Assembly: GCA_964426135.1 (NCBI GenBank)
Contig: CAYRPN010000021.1
Location: 1 to 61,638 of the forward strand
Direction: 5' to 3'
DNA from: CAYRPN01 sp964426135
Lineage (GTDB): Bacteria > Planctomycetota > Phycisphaerae > Phycisphaerales > Phycisphaeraceae
DNA length: 61,638 bases
Each line of letters opens with the position of its first letter. The stretch's first letter is position 1. Shown here in pieces: positions 41,499-51,100 of the stretch. Under the pieces are notes generated by a model. That model ran no database searches, was not told the DNA's origin, and saw nothing but the letters and a program-made list of their open reading frames with translations. The position numbers and the translations under genes were made by a program.

Positions 41499-42515
41499 TC
41501 AGTTGCCCGACGCGGTCTTTTCGCCGATGCCGATCTTCGCCAGATCCTGCTTGGCGATGGCGGCGGAGACGGGCAGGTAGCCGTCGCGAACGACGTCGTT
41601 CTGACCTTCGCGGCTGAACATGTACTTGACGAACTCACCGCGGAGAGCATCGATCTCGCTGCCGGGCTTGTAGTTCATGTAGATCAGCAGAAAGCGCGCC
41701 AGCGGATACTCGCCAGCCTTGTCCGGCTCAGCCGGGACGAAGTCGCTCTTGCTGTCGGAGGCGACGGGCACGGCGGCGACGTCGGCGGTCTTGTAGCCGA
41801 TGCCGCTGTAGCCGATGCCGTACTTGTCACCTGCGACGCCGGAAACCACCGACGACGAGCCGGGCTGTTCCTTGACGGTGTCCTTGTAGTCGCCCTTGAA
41901 CAGCGTGTGTTCCTTGAAGAACGCATAGGTGCCCGACGCGGAGTTGCGGCCGTAGAGGCTGATGGGCTTGTCGGCCCATTCGCCGGTGAGGCCCAGATCG
42001 CCCCACACCTTGATGTCGTTCGCGTAGCCGCCCTTGCGCGTCTTGGAGAAGATCGCGTCGATCTGCTGCATCGTCAGGCCCTTCTTGGCGATCGGGTTGT
42101 CGCGGTGAACGTAGACCGCAAGCATGTCGATGCTGGTGCGCAGTTCGACGGGCTTGTAGCCGTACTTCTTTTCGAAGTCGTCGACTTCGGAACCCTTCAT
42201 CGGCCGGCTCATCGGGCCGAAGGTCGCGGTGCCCTGGATCAGCGCCGGCGGCGCGGTCGAGGAACCCTTGCCTTCGATTTCCACCTGGACGTTCGGATAC
42301 ATCTTGGCGAAACCTTCAGCCCAGAACGTCATCAGGTTGTTCATCGTGTCAGAGCCGATGCTCTTGATGCTGCCTGAGACGGCTCCGCTGCTCTTTTCGT
42401 ACTTGGGCAGCTTCGGGTCCACGGTGACCTGCGCGAAAGCGGAGGTCGTCAGCGTCACGGCCACTGCTGCGACAAGTCCACCGACAAGACGGGAGAAGAA
42501 ACGGGTTGCGGTCAT
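41499..42515 (-). CDS. pstS: Phosphate-binding protein PstS
   Basis: The 338-residue periplasmic phosphate receptor. A signal peptide (residues 1 to about 28, ending AFA) precedes the binding domains. IGSDTMNNLMTFWAEGF, MSRPMKGSEVDDF, YGRNSASGTYAFFKEHTL and GVAGDKYGIGYSGIGY line up with the phosphate-contact loops of the family. AAGGAG lies eight bases before the start at 42515. It is the first gene of the pstSCAB-phoB cluster and has candidate PhoB sites upstream. Confidence 0.95.
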   Translation of the reverse strand: MTATRFFSRLVGGLVAAVAVTLTTSAFAQVTVDPKLPKYEKSSGAVSGSIKSIGSDTMNNLMTFWAEGFAKMYPNVQVEIEGKGSSTAPPALIQGTATFGPMSRPMKGSEVDDFEKKYGYKPVELRTSIDMLAVYVHRDNPIAKKGLTMQQIDAIFSKTRKGGYANDIKVWGDLGLTGEWADKPISLYGRNSASGTYAFFKEHTLFKGDYKDTVKEQPGSSSVVSGVAGDKYGIGYSGIGYKTADVAAVPVASDSKSDFVPAEPDKAGEYPLARFLLIYMNYKPGSEIDALRGEFVKYMFSREGQNDVVRDGYLPVSAAIAKQDLAKIGIGEKTASGN

Positions 42516-42583
42516 AACAAGGCTCCTTGTGTTTGGGTTCCTGGATCAATCCCTGTCCACACGAGGAACGTTACGGGTCGATT

Positions 42584-42622
42584 GTGAAGGTTTAGTAAGA
42601 GAGTGTTAGAGGAGCGTTAGAG
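42584..42622 (-). promoter_or_regulatory. Candidate Pho box upstream of pstS
   Basis: On the minus strand CTCTAAC is present at 42616-42622 and again at 42605-42611, then CTCTTAC at 42595-42601 and the weaker CCTTCAC at 42584-42590. Steps of 11, 10 and 11 bases put all four on one face of the helix, as expected for a PhoB-type regulator. The array ends about 70 bases before pstS. Confidence 0.5.
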
Positions 42623-42664
42623 ATGGCCGCAAAAAATGATGTGCGAGGAACCTTGACCGCCCTG

Positions 42665-42699
42665 GAAAATGAAAAGATCCCGGTGAGGTCACCGGGATC
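42665..42699 (-). terminator. Terminator of the Gfo/Idh/MocA gene
   Basis: GATCCCGGTGA and TCACCGGGATC (42676-42699) form a strong stem. On the minus strand the stem is followed by TTTTCATTTTCC. The hairpin lies about 100 bases after the stop codon of the oxidoreductase gene and insulates it from pstS. Confidence 0.75.
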
Positions 42700-42795
42700 G
42701 CACATGGTTTCTCGTCTGTTCGCGAGGCGGGCCCCTTCCGCAACCCTTCATAAACGATGCGAAGCCGTCGCCTTATGAACCCACTGTACCGCCTC

Positions 42796-44166
42796 TCACG
42801 CCTTGATCTCATATCCCGCGCGCTGCGAACGCTTCTGCCAGCCGTTGGCTTCCTTGTCGCCAACCATTTCTTCCTTGGTCGGATCCCATTTCAATGTGCG
42901 ATTCAGACGGATTGCAATGTTCGCCAGGTGACAGGTCGTCAGAATCCGGTGATGAGAGAACACATCGGAGACAGGTTCCTTTCGGCTCTTGACGCAGTCC
43001 AGCCAGTTCACGTAGTGATCCGCAGGCTGCTGGTCTTTGTAAAGTTTCACCAGATCCTCCGGCTTCAACGGATTCGGTGCATTCACCAGTTCCTGCTTGT
43101 CGTCCGCTTTGAGAGGCTTGCCGCTAAAAGCGCCGATCCGTTTGCCGCGGCTGACGAAGATGGTGCCTTTCTCGCCTTCGAACGTGATGCCGTTTTCCGT
43201 GTCGTGGCGCAGCACCAGTTCGGTGCCGTTCTCGAACTTCGCGGTGATGTTGAACTCGGTGGCGGTGTTGTAACCGTTGTAAATCTCCTGATGCTTGCTC
43301 GTGCCGGCAACTTCCACAGGGCCGCTGTGCTCCATGCCGATGCCCCACTGTGCGATGTCCACGTGGTGCGCACCCCAGTCGGTCATTTTGCCGCCTGAGT
43401 ATTCGTACCACCAGCGGAACTGGTAGTGCGCCCGCTGCTTGATGTAGGGGCGCAGTTCCGTCTGACCCTGCCAGCGTTCCCAGTCAAACCCAGCCGGCGG
43501 CGCCTCTTCCTTGAACGGTCCACCCTTGTCGCCGCCGCCGATGGCGCACGTCACCTTCTTGATCTTGCCGATGTGACCGGCCCGCACCAGCGCCACCGCT
43601 TCCTGAAACTGCCGGCCGCTGCGCTGCTGCGTGCCCACCTGGAAGACGCGCTTCGTCTCGTTGACCACCTTGCAGATCATCTTGCCCTCATCGATCGTCA
43701 GCGTCAGCGGCTTTTCGCAGTACACGTCCTTGCCGCTCTTGAGCGCCTCGATCGCGATCTTCGTGTGCCAGTGGTCCGGCGTGGTGATGACCACCGCATC
43801 GATGTCCTTGCGGCCCACCAGTTCTTCGTAATGCGAATACGCATCGCACTTGTCGCCGCGGTTCAGCTTCTTGTTCGTCTCCGTGATGTGCTTCTGGGCC
43901 CGCTCCAGGTGATTCGCATCCACATCGCAAGCCGCCAGGACATGCACGTTGGGCTTGCCCGAAAGCGCCTGCACGTGATTCATCCCGCGCGAGCCGGTGC
44001 CGATGTAGCCCATGGTGATCCGTTCGCTGGGGGACACTTTGCCGTCTTTCTCCTGACCGAAAACGGTCGAAGGCACGATGGTCGGCGCACCAAACACCGC
44101 CGACATCGCGGCAGCGGACTTGAGCAAAGATCGACGAGTGATGCGGCGAGACGGACGAGTGGACAT
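42796..44166 (-). CDS. Gfo/Idh/MocA family oxidoreductase with Tat signal
   Basis: A 456-residue NAD(P)-dependent oxidoreductase-like protein. A twin-arginine signal (RRSLLKSAAAMSAV, residues 11-24) directs export. The Rossmann part is at about 49-170 (TMGYIGTGSRGMNHVQAL, AACDVDANHLERA) with the family motif CEKPLT (150-155), followed by the C-terminal alpha/beta domain with GGKMTDWGAHHVDIAQWG. Exported members of this family are typical of Planctomycetota and may use bound NADP; the substrate, probably a sugar, is unknown. The start at 44166 has AAGGAG upstream. Confidence 0.93.
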   Translation of the reverse strand: MSTRPSRRITRRSLLKSAAAMSAVFGAPTIVPSTVFGQEKDGKVSPSERITMGYIGTGSRGMNHVQALSGKPNVHVLAACDVDANHLERAQKHITETNKKLNRGDKCDAYSHYEELVGRKDIDAVVITTPDHWHTKIAIEALKSGKDVYCEKPLTLTIDEGKMICKVVNETKRVFQVGTQQRSGRQFQEAVALVRAGHIGKIKKVTCAIGGGDKGGPFKEEAPPAGFDWERWQGQTELRPYIKQRAHYQFRWWYEYSGGKMTDWGAHHVDIAQWGIGMEHSGPVEVAGTSKHQEIYNGYNTATEFNITAKFENGTELVLRHDTENGITFEGEKGTIFVSRGKRIGAFSGKPLKADDKQELVNAPNPLKPEDLVKLYKDQQPADHYVNWLDCVKSRKEPVSDVFSHHRILTTCHLANIAIRLNRTLKWDPTKEEMVGDKEANGWQKRSQRAGYEIKA

Positions 44167-44333
44167 GTGGGACTCCTTGAATGGGTAAGCCGCGATGATA
44201 GCAGATGAGCTCGACACTTGGCTCCCTCGCCCCCGCCAAGGCTGCGTTTCGGATCGCCGACCATGCAGCCGCCGGGTTTTCCAAGCGTCCCCCGCTGTCT
44301 AACGCCGCCCCACTTCGTCTATCCTATCGCCGC

Positions 44334-46295
44334 ATGTGCGGAATCGCGGGCATCTTGAACTTCGGCGGCGCTCCCGTCGAGCCCGCGCGCGCCCAGCGCA
44401 TGCGGAGCGCCATTGCCCATCGCGGCCCCGATGGCCAGGGCATTGCCGCGCTGGGCCCCTGCACGCTCGTCCACACCCGGTTGAGCATCATCGATCTGTT
44501 GGGCGGACAGCAGCCCATGTCCGTGCCCGCCTGCACCATCGGCACGGGCCACAACTGCGGCAGCCTCACACTCACCTTCAACGGCGAAATCTACAACCAC
44601 CGCGCGCTGCGCCGCCAGCTTGTCGCGCTGGGCCATTGCTTCATCTCCGATCACTGCGACACCGAAGTCCTCCTGCACGGCTACCGCGAATGGGGCACGG
44701 AGTTGCCCAAGCGGCTGCACGGCATGTTCGCCTTCGCCATCTGGGACGCGGGCCATCGCCAGCTTTTTCTCTGCCGCGATCGCATGGGAAAAAAGCCGCT
44801 GTACCTGAGCCGCAACGGAGGCGAACTGATTTTCGCGAGCCTCGTCAGCGCGATCGCGGCGGGGATGCCGGGCAGTCAATCGCTGCGTGTGAACCCGCAG
44901 GCGATGCTCACGTTCCTGCGGCTGGGCTATTCGTTTGAATCGTCGCTGGTCGATGGTGTAACGGAACTGCCTGCCGCCACATGGCTGCGCGTCGATGCCG
45001 CTGGCCGCAGCGAACAGAAGCGTTATTGGCAGCCTCCGCCGATCTCGCGCAGCAGCACATCGATGGGCGCGCTCAAGGCGACGCGCGAACTACTGGAGGA
45101 AGCCGTCGCCGCGCGGCTGGAGGCGGATGTGCCGCTGGGCTGCTTTCTCTCCGGCGGCATCGATTCTTCGCTCATCGCCGCCCTGGCGCAGCGCCAGTTG
45201 AAAGAACGCGGCGACGCTCCGCTGAAGACCTTTTGCGTCTCCATGCCCGACATCGCCTACGACGAAGCGGCCTATGCCCGCTGCGTGGCGGAGCATCTGG
45301 GCACGCAGCACACCGAACTCACCGCGTCGCCGCAAGAGACGCTTTTCGACGACATGCGCCGCCTCATCTCCGTGACCGGCGAACCCACGGCGGACAGTTC
45401 CATCCTCCCGACTTACTGGCTCTGCAAAGCCGCGCGGCAGCAGGTCACCGTCGCGCTGTGCGGCGACGGCGGCGACGAACTCTTCGGTGGATACGACCGC
45501 TACCGCGCCATGCGGCTGCTCGCGCGGCATCAGTGGTGGCTGCGGTTGCTGCCCCGCGCGCTCATGCAGAATGCAAGCCCGCGCTCGCGACGACAACGCC
45601 TGGGCCGGCTCGTCGACGCCGCCCGGCAGCAAGGCGAATCCCTGCAATATCGAAGCATCATTCATCTCTTCACCGACGAGCAGATTCGCGAACTGGCCAA
45701 ACCCTTCGGCCCGCAGCCCTCGCGCATCGATGCGCCATGGTCGCCCCCGGGCGCGGGCGTGCCCATCATGCTCGACGACTGGCCCGATGAGCCGGACCCG
45801 GCGCATGCCGCGATGCGTTGGGATCTGCTGCACTATCTGCCGTTCGACCTGCTTCGAAAAATGGACCGCGCTTCCATGGCGGTCGCGCTCGAAGTGCGCT
45901 GCCCGATTCTGGACACGCAGGTGCTCGATCTGGCGGGCCACCTGCCCACCAGCGTGCTGATGCCCGGCGGCAGGCCCAAGGGATTGCTGCGGCAGGTCGC
46001 GGCTCAATTGCTGCCGGCAAACATCGTCGAGCGCCCCAAGCGCGGCTTCGCCGTGCCCATCGGCCAGTGGTTCCGCGGCCCACTGAAGTCGCAACTCATG
46101 CAACACATCCTCGAAGGCGGACTTTCGTCGCTCGGCGTGAATCGTTACGCGGCCGAGCGCATGCTGGAGGAACACAACCGCCGCGCCGCCGATCACACGC
46201 ACCGCCTGTTCGCCCTGCTGATGCTGTCGCTGTGGGCCGCGTGGGTCAAGAATCCAACGCCGGCGCCGATCGACGATGTGGCGATCGGTCGTTAG
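44334..46295 (+). CDS. asnB: Asparagine synthetase (glutamine-hydrolysing)
   Basis: A 653-residue class II glutamine amidotransferase fused to an asparagine synthetase domain. Cys2 is the glutaminase nucleophile (MCGIAGILNF); IAHRGPDGQG (27-36) and FNGEIYNHRALR (82-93) bind glutamine. The ATP-binding PP-loop is FLSGGIDSS (271-279), with GDGGDELFGGYDRYRAMR further on. Members of this family also modify cell-surface polysaccharide or accompany exosortase loci; the presence of a PEP-CTERM protein in the window makes that possible but not shown. The ATG at 44334 must be the start because Cys2 has to be exposed. It is divergent from the oxidoreductase. Confidence 0.93.
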   Translation: MCGIAGILNFGGAPVEPARAQRMRSAIAHRGPDGQGIAALGPCTLVHTRLSIIDLLGGQQPMSVPACTIGTGHNCGSLTLTFNGEIYNHRALRRQLVALGHCFISDHCDTEVLLHGYREWGTELPKRLHGMFAFAIWDAGHRQLFLCRDRMGKKPLYLSRNGGELIFASLVSAIAAGMPGSQSLRVNPQAMLTFLRLGYSFESSLVDGVTELPAATWLRVDAAGRSEQKRYWQPPPISRSSTSMGALKATRELLEEAVAARLEADVPLGCFLSGGIDSSLIAALAQRQLKERGDAPLKTFCVSMPDIAYDEAAYARCVAEHLGTQHTELTASPQETLFDDMRRLISVTGEPTADSSILPTYWLCKAARQQVTVALCGDGGDELFGGYDRYRAMRLLARHQWWLRLLPRALMQNASPRSRRQRLGRLVDAARQQGESLQYRSIIHLFTDEQIRELAKPFGPQPSRIDAPWSPPGAGVPIMLDDWPDEPDPAHAAMRWDLLHYLPFDLLRKMDRASMAVALEVRCPILDTQVLDLAGHLPTSVLMPGGRPKGLLRQVAAQLLPANIVERPKRGFAVPIGQWFRGPLKSQLMQHILEGGLSSLGVNRYAAERMLEEHNRRAADHTHRLFALLMLSLWAAWVKNPTPAPIDDVAIGR

Positions 46296-46338
46296 GAGGC
46301 CGCATGATCATCTCCGTGGATCCCGCATCGACGATCAC

Positions 46339-46427
46339 GTAGGGTGCGTCAAGGCTCGGCGCGGACGCACCTTGTTGGGCTTCCGTTGACCGTGGTGCGT
46401 CCGCGCCGAGCCTTGACGCACCCTACG
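46339..46427. repeat. GGTGCGTCCGCG inverted repeat downstream of asnB
   Basis: GTAGGGTGCGTCAAGGCTCG (46339-46358) continues to 46371 and pairs almost perfectly with 46394-46427 around a 22-base loop. Here both arms are of the AAGGCTCGGCGCGG variant. The rest of the 278-base gap to the next gene has no gene that I can see. Confidence 0.9.
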
Positions 46428-46573
46428 CCAAACTGCGGGCTAATGGCTGCGCGCTTCTTTAGCGCTGGGCGGCAGGCACTCCCACGCCACGCGGCGAGGT
46501 TCTTTGAACGGGCCGGATTGCACCGGATCAGTCACGCGTTGCAGTCTATCCGCATTCACCAGAGAATCCCCGC

Positions 46574-47368
46574 ATGCGACAGCACGCCATCGAAGTGGAT
46601 CACCAGGGCCAGACCATTCGCGGCATGGTCTATCGCCCCGCGAAGGAAGCCCGCCATCCGGCGGTGCTGATGCTGCACGGCTTCACCGGTCAGCGCATTG
46701 AGAACGGCTTCATGTTCGTGCGCCTGGCGCGGGCGCTGGCGGGTGCGGGCTTCGCGGCGGTGACGTTCGATTTTCTCAACAGCGGCGAGTCGGACGGCGC
46801 TTTTGAGGAAATGCTGGTCTCGCAGGAGCTGGCGGACGCGCTGCGCATGACGCAGTGGCTCTCGCATCAGCCGTTCGTCGATCGCAGCCGGCTTTCGCTG
46901 CTCGGCTTCAGCCTCGGCGGACTGGTGGCCAGTTGCGTGACGGCGCGGACGGAGGTGTACCGCTCGCTTGTTCTGCTGGCGCCGACGACGGAGCAGAATC
47001 TGGGCCGGCATGCGCAGCGCGAGGGCCGATGCGAGCTGCCGCCTTCGACGAGTGGCGCGGGACTAACCGCCGAATCGATTCAGTTCGGGCCGCACTGCCT
47101 GCATCCGAGCTTCTTCGATGACCTGAAGAAGCTCAACTCGGTGGCCGACTGCGTGAAGAATCCGCGCCCGACGCTGCTGGTGCAGGGCACGGAAGATCAG
47201 GCGGTGGCGCCGACGGTGTCCGCGCAGTTCGTCGAAGCGATGCGCCAAGCGCACGTGCCGGTGGATGTTCATCTGATCGAAGGGGCGGATCACGCCTTCA
47301 CGCACCCGAAATGGCGAGCGAATCTCTTTCAACGCATCGTCAACTGGCTCCCCACCCAGGTGAAGTGA
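46574..47368 (+). CDS. Alpha/beta hydrolase (esterase-like)
   Basis: A 264-residue serine hydrolase. The oxyanion region is LMLHGFTGQR (33-41), the nucleophile Ser113 sits in GFSLGG, Asp208 in GTEDQAV and His240 in GADHAF. The arrangement and length fit cinnamoyl ester hydrolases and related acylaminoacyl-peptidase-like esterases; it has no signal peptide, so it acts in the cytoplasm. Substrate unknown. It stands 18 bases from a convergent SRPBCC gene. Confidence 0.9.
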   Translation: MRQHAIEVDHQGQTIRGMVYRPAKEARHPAVLMLHGFTGQRIENGFMFVRLARALAGAGFAAVTFDFLNSGESDGAFEEMLVSQELADALRMTQWLSHQPFVDRSRLSLLGFSLGGLVASCVTARTEVYRSLVLLAPTTEQNLGRHAQREGRCELPPSTSGAGLTAESIQFGPHCLHPSFFDDLKKLNSVADCVKNPRPTLLVQGTEDQAVAPTVSAQFVEAMRQAHVPVDVHLIEGADHAFTHPKWRANLFQRIVNWLPTQVK

Positions 47369-47385
47369 CTCAAGGTCAGTTCATT

Positions 47386-47859
47386 TCAAGTCAGCACCAT
47401 CGTCGCCTCGCCGGCAGCGGGGAAGACGTCCCGCATCGCCTCCGCGCGGTACTTGAAGATGCGGCGTAAATCGGGCCGGATGAAAAGCGCGTTGACCACC
47501 CGGCCGCCGATGACGGCGTACTCGACACGGTCGCGCATGAGGGTTCCGCCGTCGCGTTCCTCGAAAGTGTGCAGATGCCGCCAGAGGCGATAGGGACCGC
47601 GAATCTGCTCATCGACGAAACGATGCGGCGGCTGCCATTCGCAAATTCGCGTGCGCCATCGCATAGGCACGCCGTGGACTCGCAGCTTGTAATCGATCAA
47701 AGCGCCGGCTCTCATCTCGATCGGCGCGGGCGTGAGGACTTCGAAATGAAGCCAGGGCGGCGTGAGGCGTTGCAGGTTCACCGCATCCGCGAAAAAGGCA
47801 AACACCTCGACAAGCGGCCGGGGCACGAACTGTTCTGCTTCAAGTGTGAAAGTGCGCAT
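47386..47859 (-). CDS. SRPBCC family protein
   Basis: A 157-residue protein with the START/Bet v 1-like fold seen in ligand-binding proteins (pattern FVPRPLVEVFAFFADAVNLQ, then TPPWLHFEVL, and RFVDEQIRGPYRLWRHLHTF). Close relatives include proteins fused or adjacent to NAD-dependent epimerases. The start at 47859 (MRTFTLEAEQF) matches the beginning of the fold; 39 codons upstream are open but not conserved in character. It is convergent with the hydrolase gene. Ligand unknown. Confidence 0.85.
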   Translation of the reverse strand: MRTFTLEAEQFVPRPLVEVFAFFADAVNLQRLTPPWLHFEVLTPAPIEMRAGALIDYKLRVHGVPMRWRTRICEWQPPHRFVDEQIRGPYRLWRHLHTFEERDGGTLMRDRVEYAVIGGRVVNALFIRPDLRRIFKYRAEAMRDVFPAAGEATMVLT

Positions 47860-47992
47860 GTGTGGGTCGCGGCGGAGAGAACCAGCCGACCGCGCGGGAC
47901 AATAGGCACGCAGTTGAGATGGGAGTAGCGGGGTCGAAGAATTGGTTGCAATCGGAGCAACAGGAATCGCGGGCACGGCGGAGTTTGGGACC

Positions 47993-48150
47993 TAAATAAG
48001 CGGCCACGATTGTGGCAAGGCGCCGCGGGTGCCATGGGCAAGCGGAGGCTTTGCGCAGCTTGCCCGTGTGCCTTGTTGTCAGCCAGCACGGGCAAGCTCC
48101 GCGGACTCCGCTTGCCCGTGGCACCAGACACAATCACGGCCGCCTATTTA
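47993..48150. repeat. Two nested inverted repeats
   Basis: Outer arms near 47993-48014 (TAAATAAGCGGCCACGATTG) and 48129-48150 enclose inner arms 48028-48066 (GGGTGCCATGGGCAAGCGG and on) and 48088-48124. The outer right arm overlaps the stop codon of the PQQ/HEAT gene. It fills most of the 288-base gap 47860-48147; no gene is seen there. Confidence 0.8.
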
Positions 48151-51100
48151 GTAGCGCGTCGCCCGGCTGATCCACTGCTCGGCCCGTTTCCAGACCACAG
48201 AGCCTTTCGCATCCACCTCACGCACACCGAAGCGATCGGTGATGAGCGTGTTGCCGTTGTCGAGGCGCTGGGCGTGATAGGGCGTGGCGATGGGCTGGCC
48301 ATCGATCTGCGCGATGATCGTGAACTCCTTCTTGTCCGCATCAAACTCGCGCACGCGGCCTCCGCTGGTCTCCGCCACGAGCGTGTGGCCATTGGGCAGG
48401 CGCTGCGCGGAGATGGCGCCGAGGATGTTGTCGAGTTGCCAGACGATCTTGTCGCCGCTGTCGATCTCCACGACGCGATTGCTGTGCTGCAGCGACACAA
48501 GCAGGTTGCCGTTCTCCAGCATTTGCAGCGAAGTGGGCCGGCCCGGCATGTTGATGGTTCGCACGGTGGTCTTGTCGGGCGCGACTTCCACGATGCGGTT
48601 GCCGTTGGCGCAGGCGATGAGGGTGTTGCCGTTCTCCAGGCGTTCCAGCGCGAACGGCGCGGGCAGGCCGACCTGCTGCCAGATGTTTTCGCCGGCGGCG
48701 TTGTATTCGGTGACGGTGCCTGCATAGCTGGCGACGAGGCGATGCCCGTTGGGCAGGCCGATCGCCGACCATGGGTTAGTGACCTGCACGCTCCAGGTTT
48801 CCTTGCCGTCCGCGTCCACCTCGACCACCTTGTTCATCCGGTAATTGCAGATCAGGGTGCGGCCGACGAGGTGCTTTGACTCCACGAGCGGATACTTCAG
48901 CGACGCTGTTTTTCCGCTGGCGGCGATCCACGCTTTCCACTTGTCGATGGCGATGCGCCGGTTCTCCGGCTTGTCGTAGGCGACGAACGGAATCGACTGG
49001 CCGGTGAGCGCGGATAAGGCCCGGCCGGCGCCGCTGCGAATATCGACCGCTTCGCTTTCCAGAAGCGCCGCGAGCAAGTCGAGGCAATCGCGATCGCCGA
49101 GATTCGCCATCGCGCGGGCGGCGGCGAGTTTTACGCCTTCATCGTCATCCTTGGCGAGCAAATCCAGATCGGGCTTGGCCTGCAACTTCAGTGTCGCACC
49201 GAGCGCGGCGGCGGCGGCGCGGCGCACCGGCGCGGAAGCATCGCCGGCCGCCTGACGCAGGACCGCCGCATCCTCGGCGGAAGCCGTCACCGCCAACGCC
49301 CGGCTCAGCGCGTCCATCAGGTAAGGCTGCGCGCAAAACGGCGCGGCCTTGATCACCGGCGCGGCCAGACCCTTGATCGCACGAATGCGAACCGTCGAAA
49401 ACGCCGCGTAAAGCAGCCGCGTCCGGCGATTTTCCGTCGCCATGAGCAGGCGGTCGCACGCGCCCTTCACTTCCGCGTCATCCGTTCCATCGCGCGCGGC
49501 CGTGAGCGCTTCGATCGGCGGCACCGCCATGCGGCGCAATTTCGACTCGGCGGTCTGCCGCTTGTCGTAATCCTCATCGCCCAGTTGATCCAGCAGGGCC
49601 GCGACCTGCTTCTTCGTCTGTTCGTCCGGGTGCAACTGTTTCAGGAAAGCGCCAATGCCCTGGGCGGTCGGCTCGATGCCCATCTCCTGCAGTAGATCGA
49701 CATTGGCATCGCCGGTGGGCGGCCTGGGCACGCGGGCGGTTTCTTCGTCGTCTTCCGCCTGTCCGTTGCCGACGGGCTTGAGCTTCGTCACATCGCCCAG
49801 GGCGTAGACGCGCTCGACGCTGGCGCTGTAGAGGCGTTTGCCGTCGCTGTAGAGATTGCCGACCGGATCCCAGTACTCCGGAGCGCCGGAGGAATCGCGA
49901 ATGGTCAGCGACGTGCCGACCGTCGAAAGGACGTTGTTGATCTTGATCGGATGGCGGCGAAAGATCGCGGTCTTCGAGGGCAGGTAGAGGCCGTCGTTGC
50001 TGATGAAGCCGCGACCGCTGAGGCGATATTCGCCAAGTTCCGCGCGATCCTCTTCAGCGCCGCTGAGCAGGCCGTAGCGCCAGACCGTGTCGGCGTTGGC
50101 CACGTAGAGCGACTGGCCCAGCACGCCGATGACGTGCGTGGCGTTCTGACGGTTCATCTCCCACAGCAGCCGGCCGGTGCGGCGATCCAGGGCGAAAAGC
50201 GTGTCGCAGTCGTGCGCGGCGATGACCACGCCGCGGCCGAAGGGCACGAGGTAATCGTCGTCGAATCCCTTGGTGCTGAGAATGCTCTGGCCGTAGTTGG
50301 GGTTCATCCCGCCGGTGGCGGCACGGGCGTAGCGCACGGCCCAGCGCACGTGTCCGGCGGCGGCATCCACATTGAAGACGACGCCGCCGTGACACAGGTA
50401 CGCATCGCCGCCGGCCACCGCCAGGCCTGTCGTGACCCACGGCGAATCGCCCTTGGTCGGAACGCCGGCCAGTTCCGTCTTCCACGCCAGGGCACCCTGA
50501 GCATCGGCGCGGCGGGCGTAGAGGAAGAGCGAGTTGTTCTCCACCGCGGGCGTCAGCAGCAACGTGCCGCTGACCACCGGAGCGGCGAGGTAGCGAATGC
50601 TGGCGCGGTTGCCGGTCTTGTCCGGTTCATTGGCGCTGGTCCACAGCAGCTTGCCGCTGCGGGCGTCGACCGCAACGATGCGATTGCCCAGGCGCGGGGG
50701 CATGGCGCTGATGCCGTGCGCCTGGAAAATCGCGCGATCCTGCGGCAGCGGCGCGGACTGATCTTCTTCCAGGTAGTAAAGCACGCCGTCGGATACGGAC
50801 ATGGAACTGAACGTGCGGTCGGCGAAGAGCATGACCTCCTCGGCCTGCGATGTCTGCATCCCGCCGATGGGTTGGATCTGCGGCGGCGGTGAGGGGCGCG
50901 TGGCGAAGAGCGTGCGTCCGGTGCGGCCTTCCACGCAGACCACGCGGTCGTACGCCCGGAAATAAAGCCGGCCCGCGGAGAGCACCATCTGGTCCGCCGG
51001 CATGCGGTCGCCCGAATCCCATCGCCGCACCAGTTCCCTGCGGCGCGAGTCGTAGATATCCCGCTTGTACTTGGAAACCGCGGCGGCGGTCACAGGGTCG

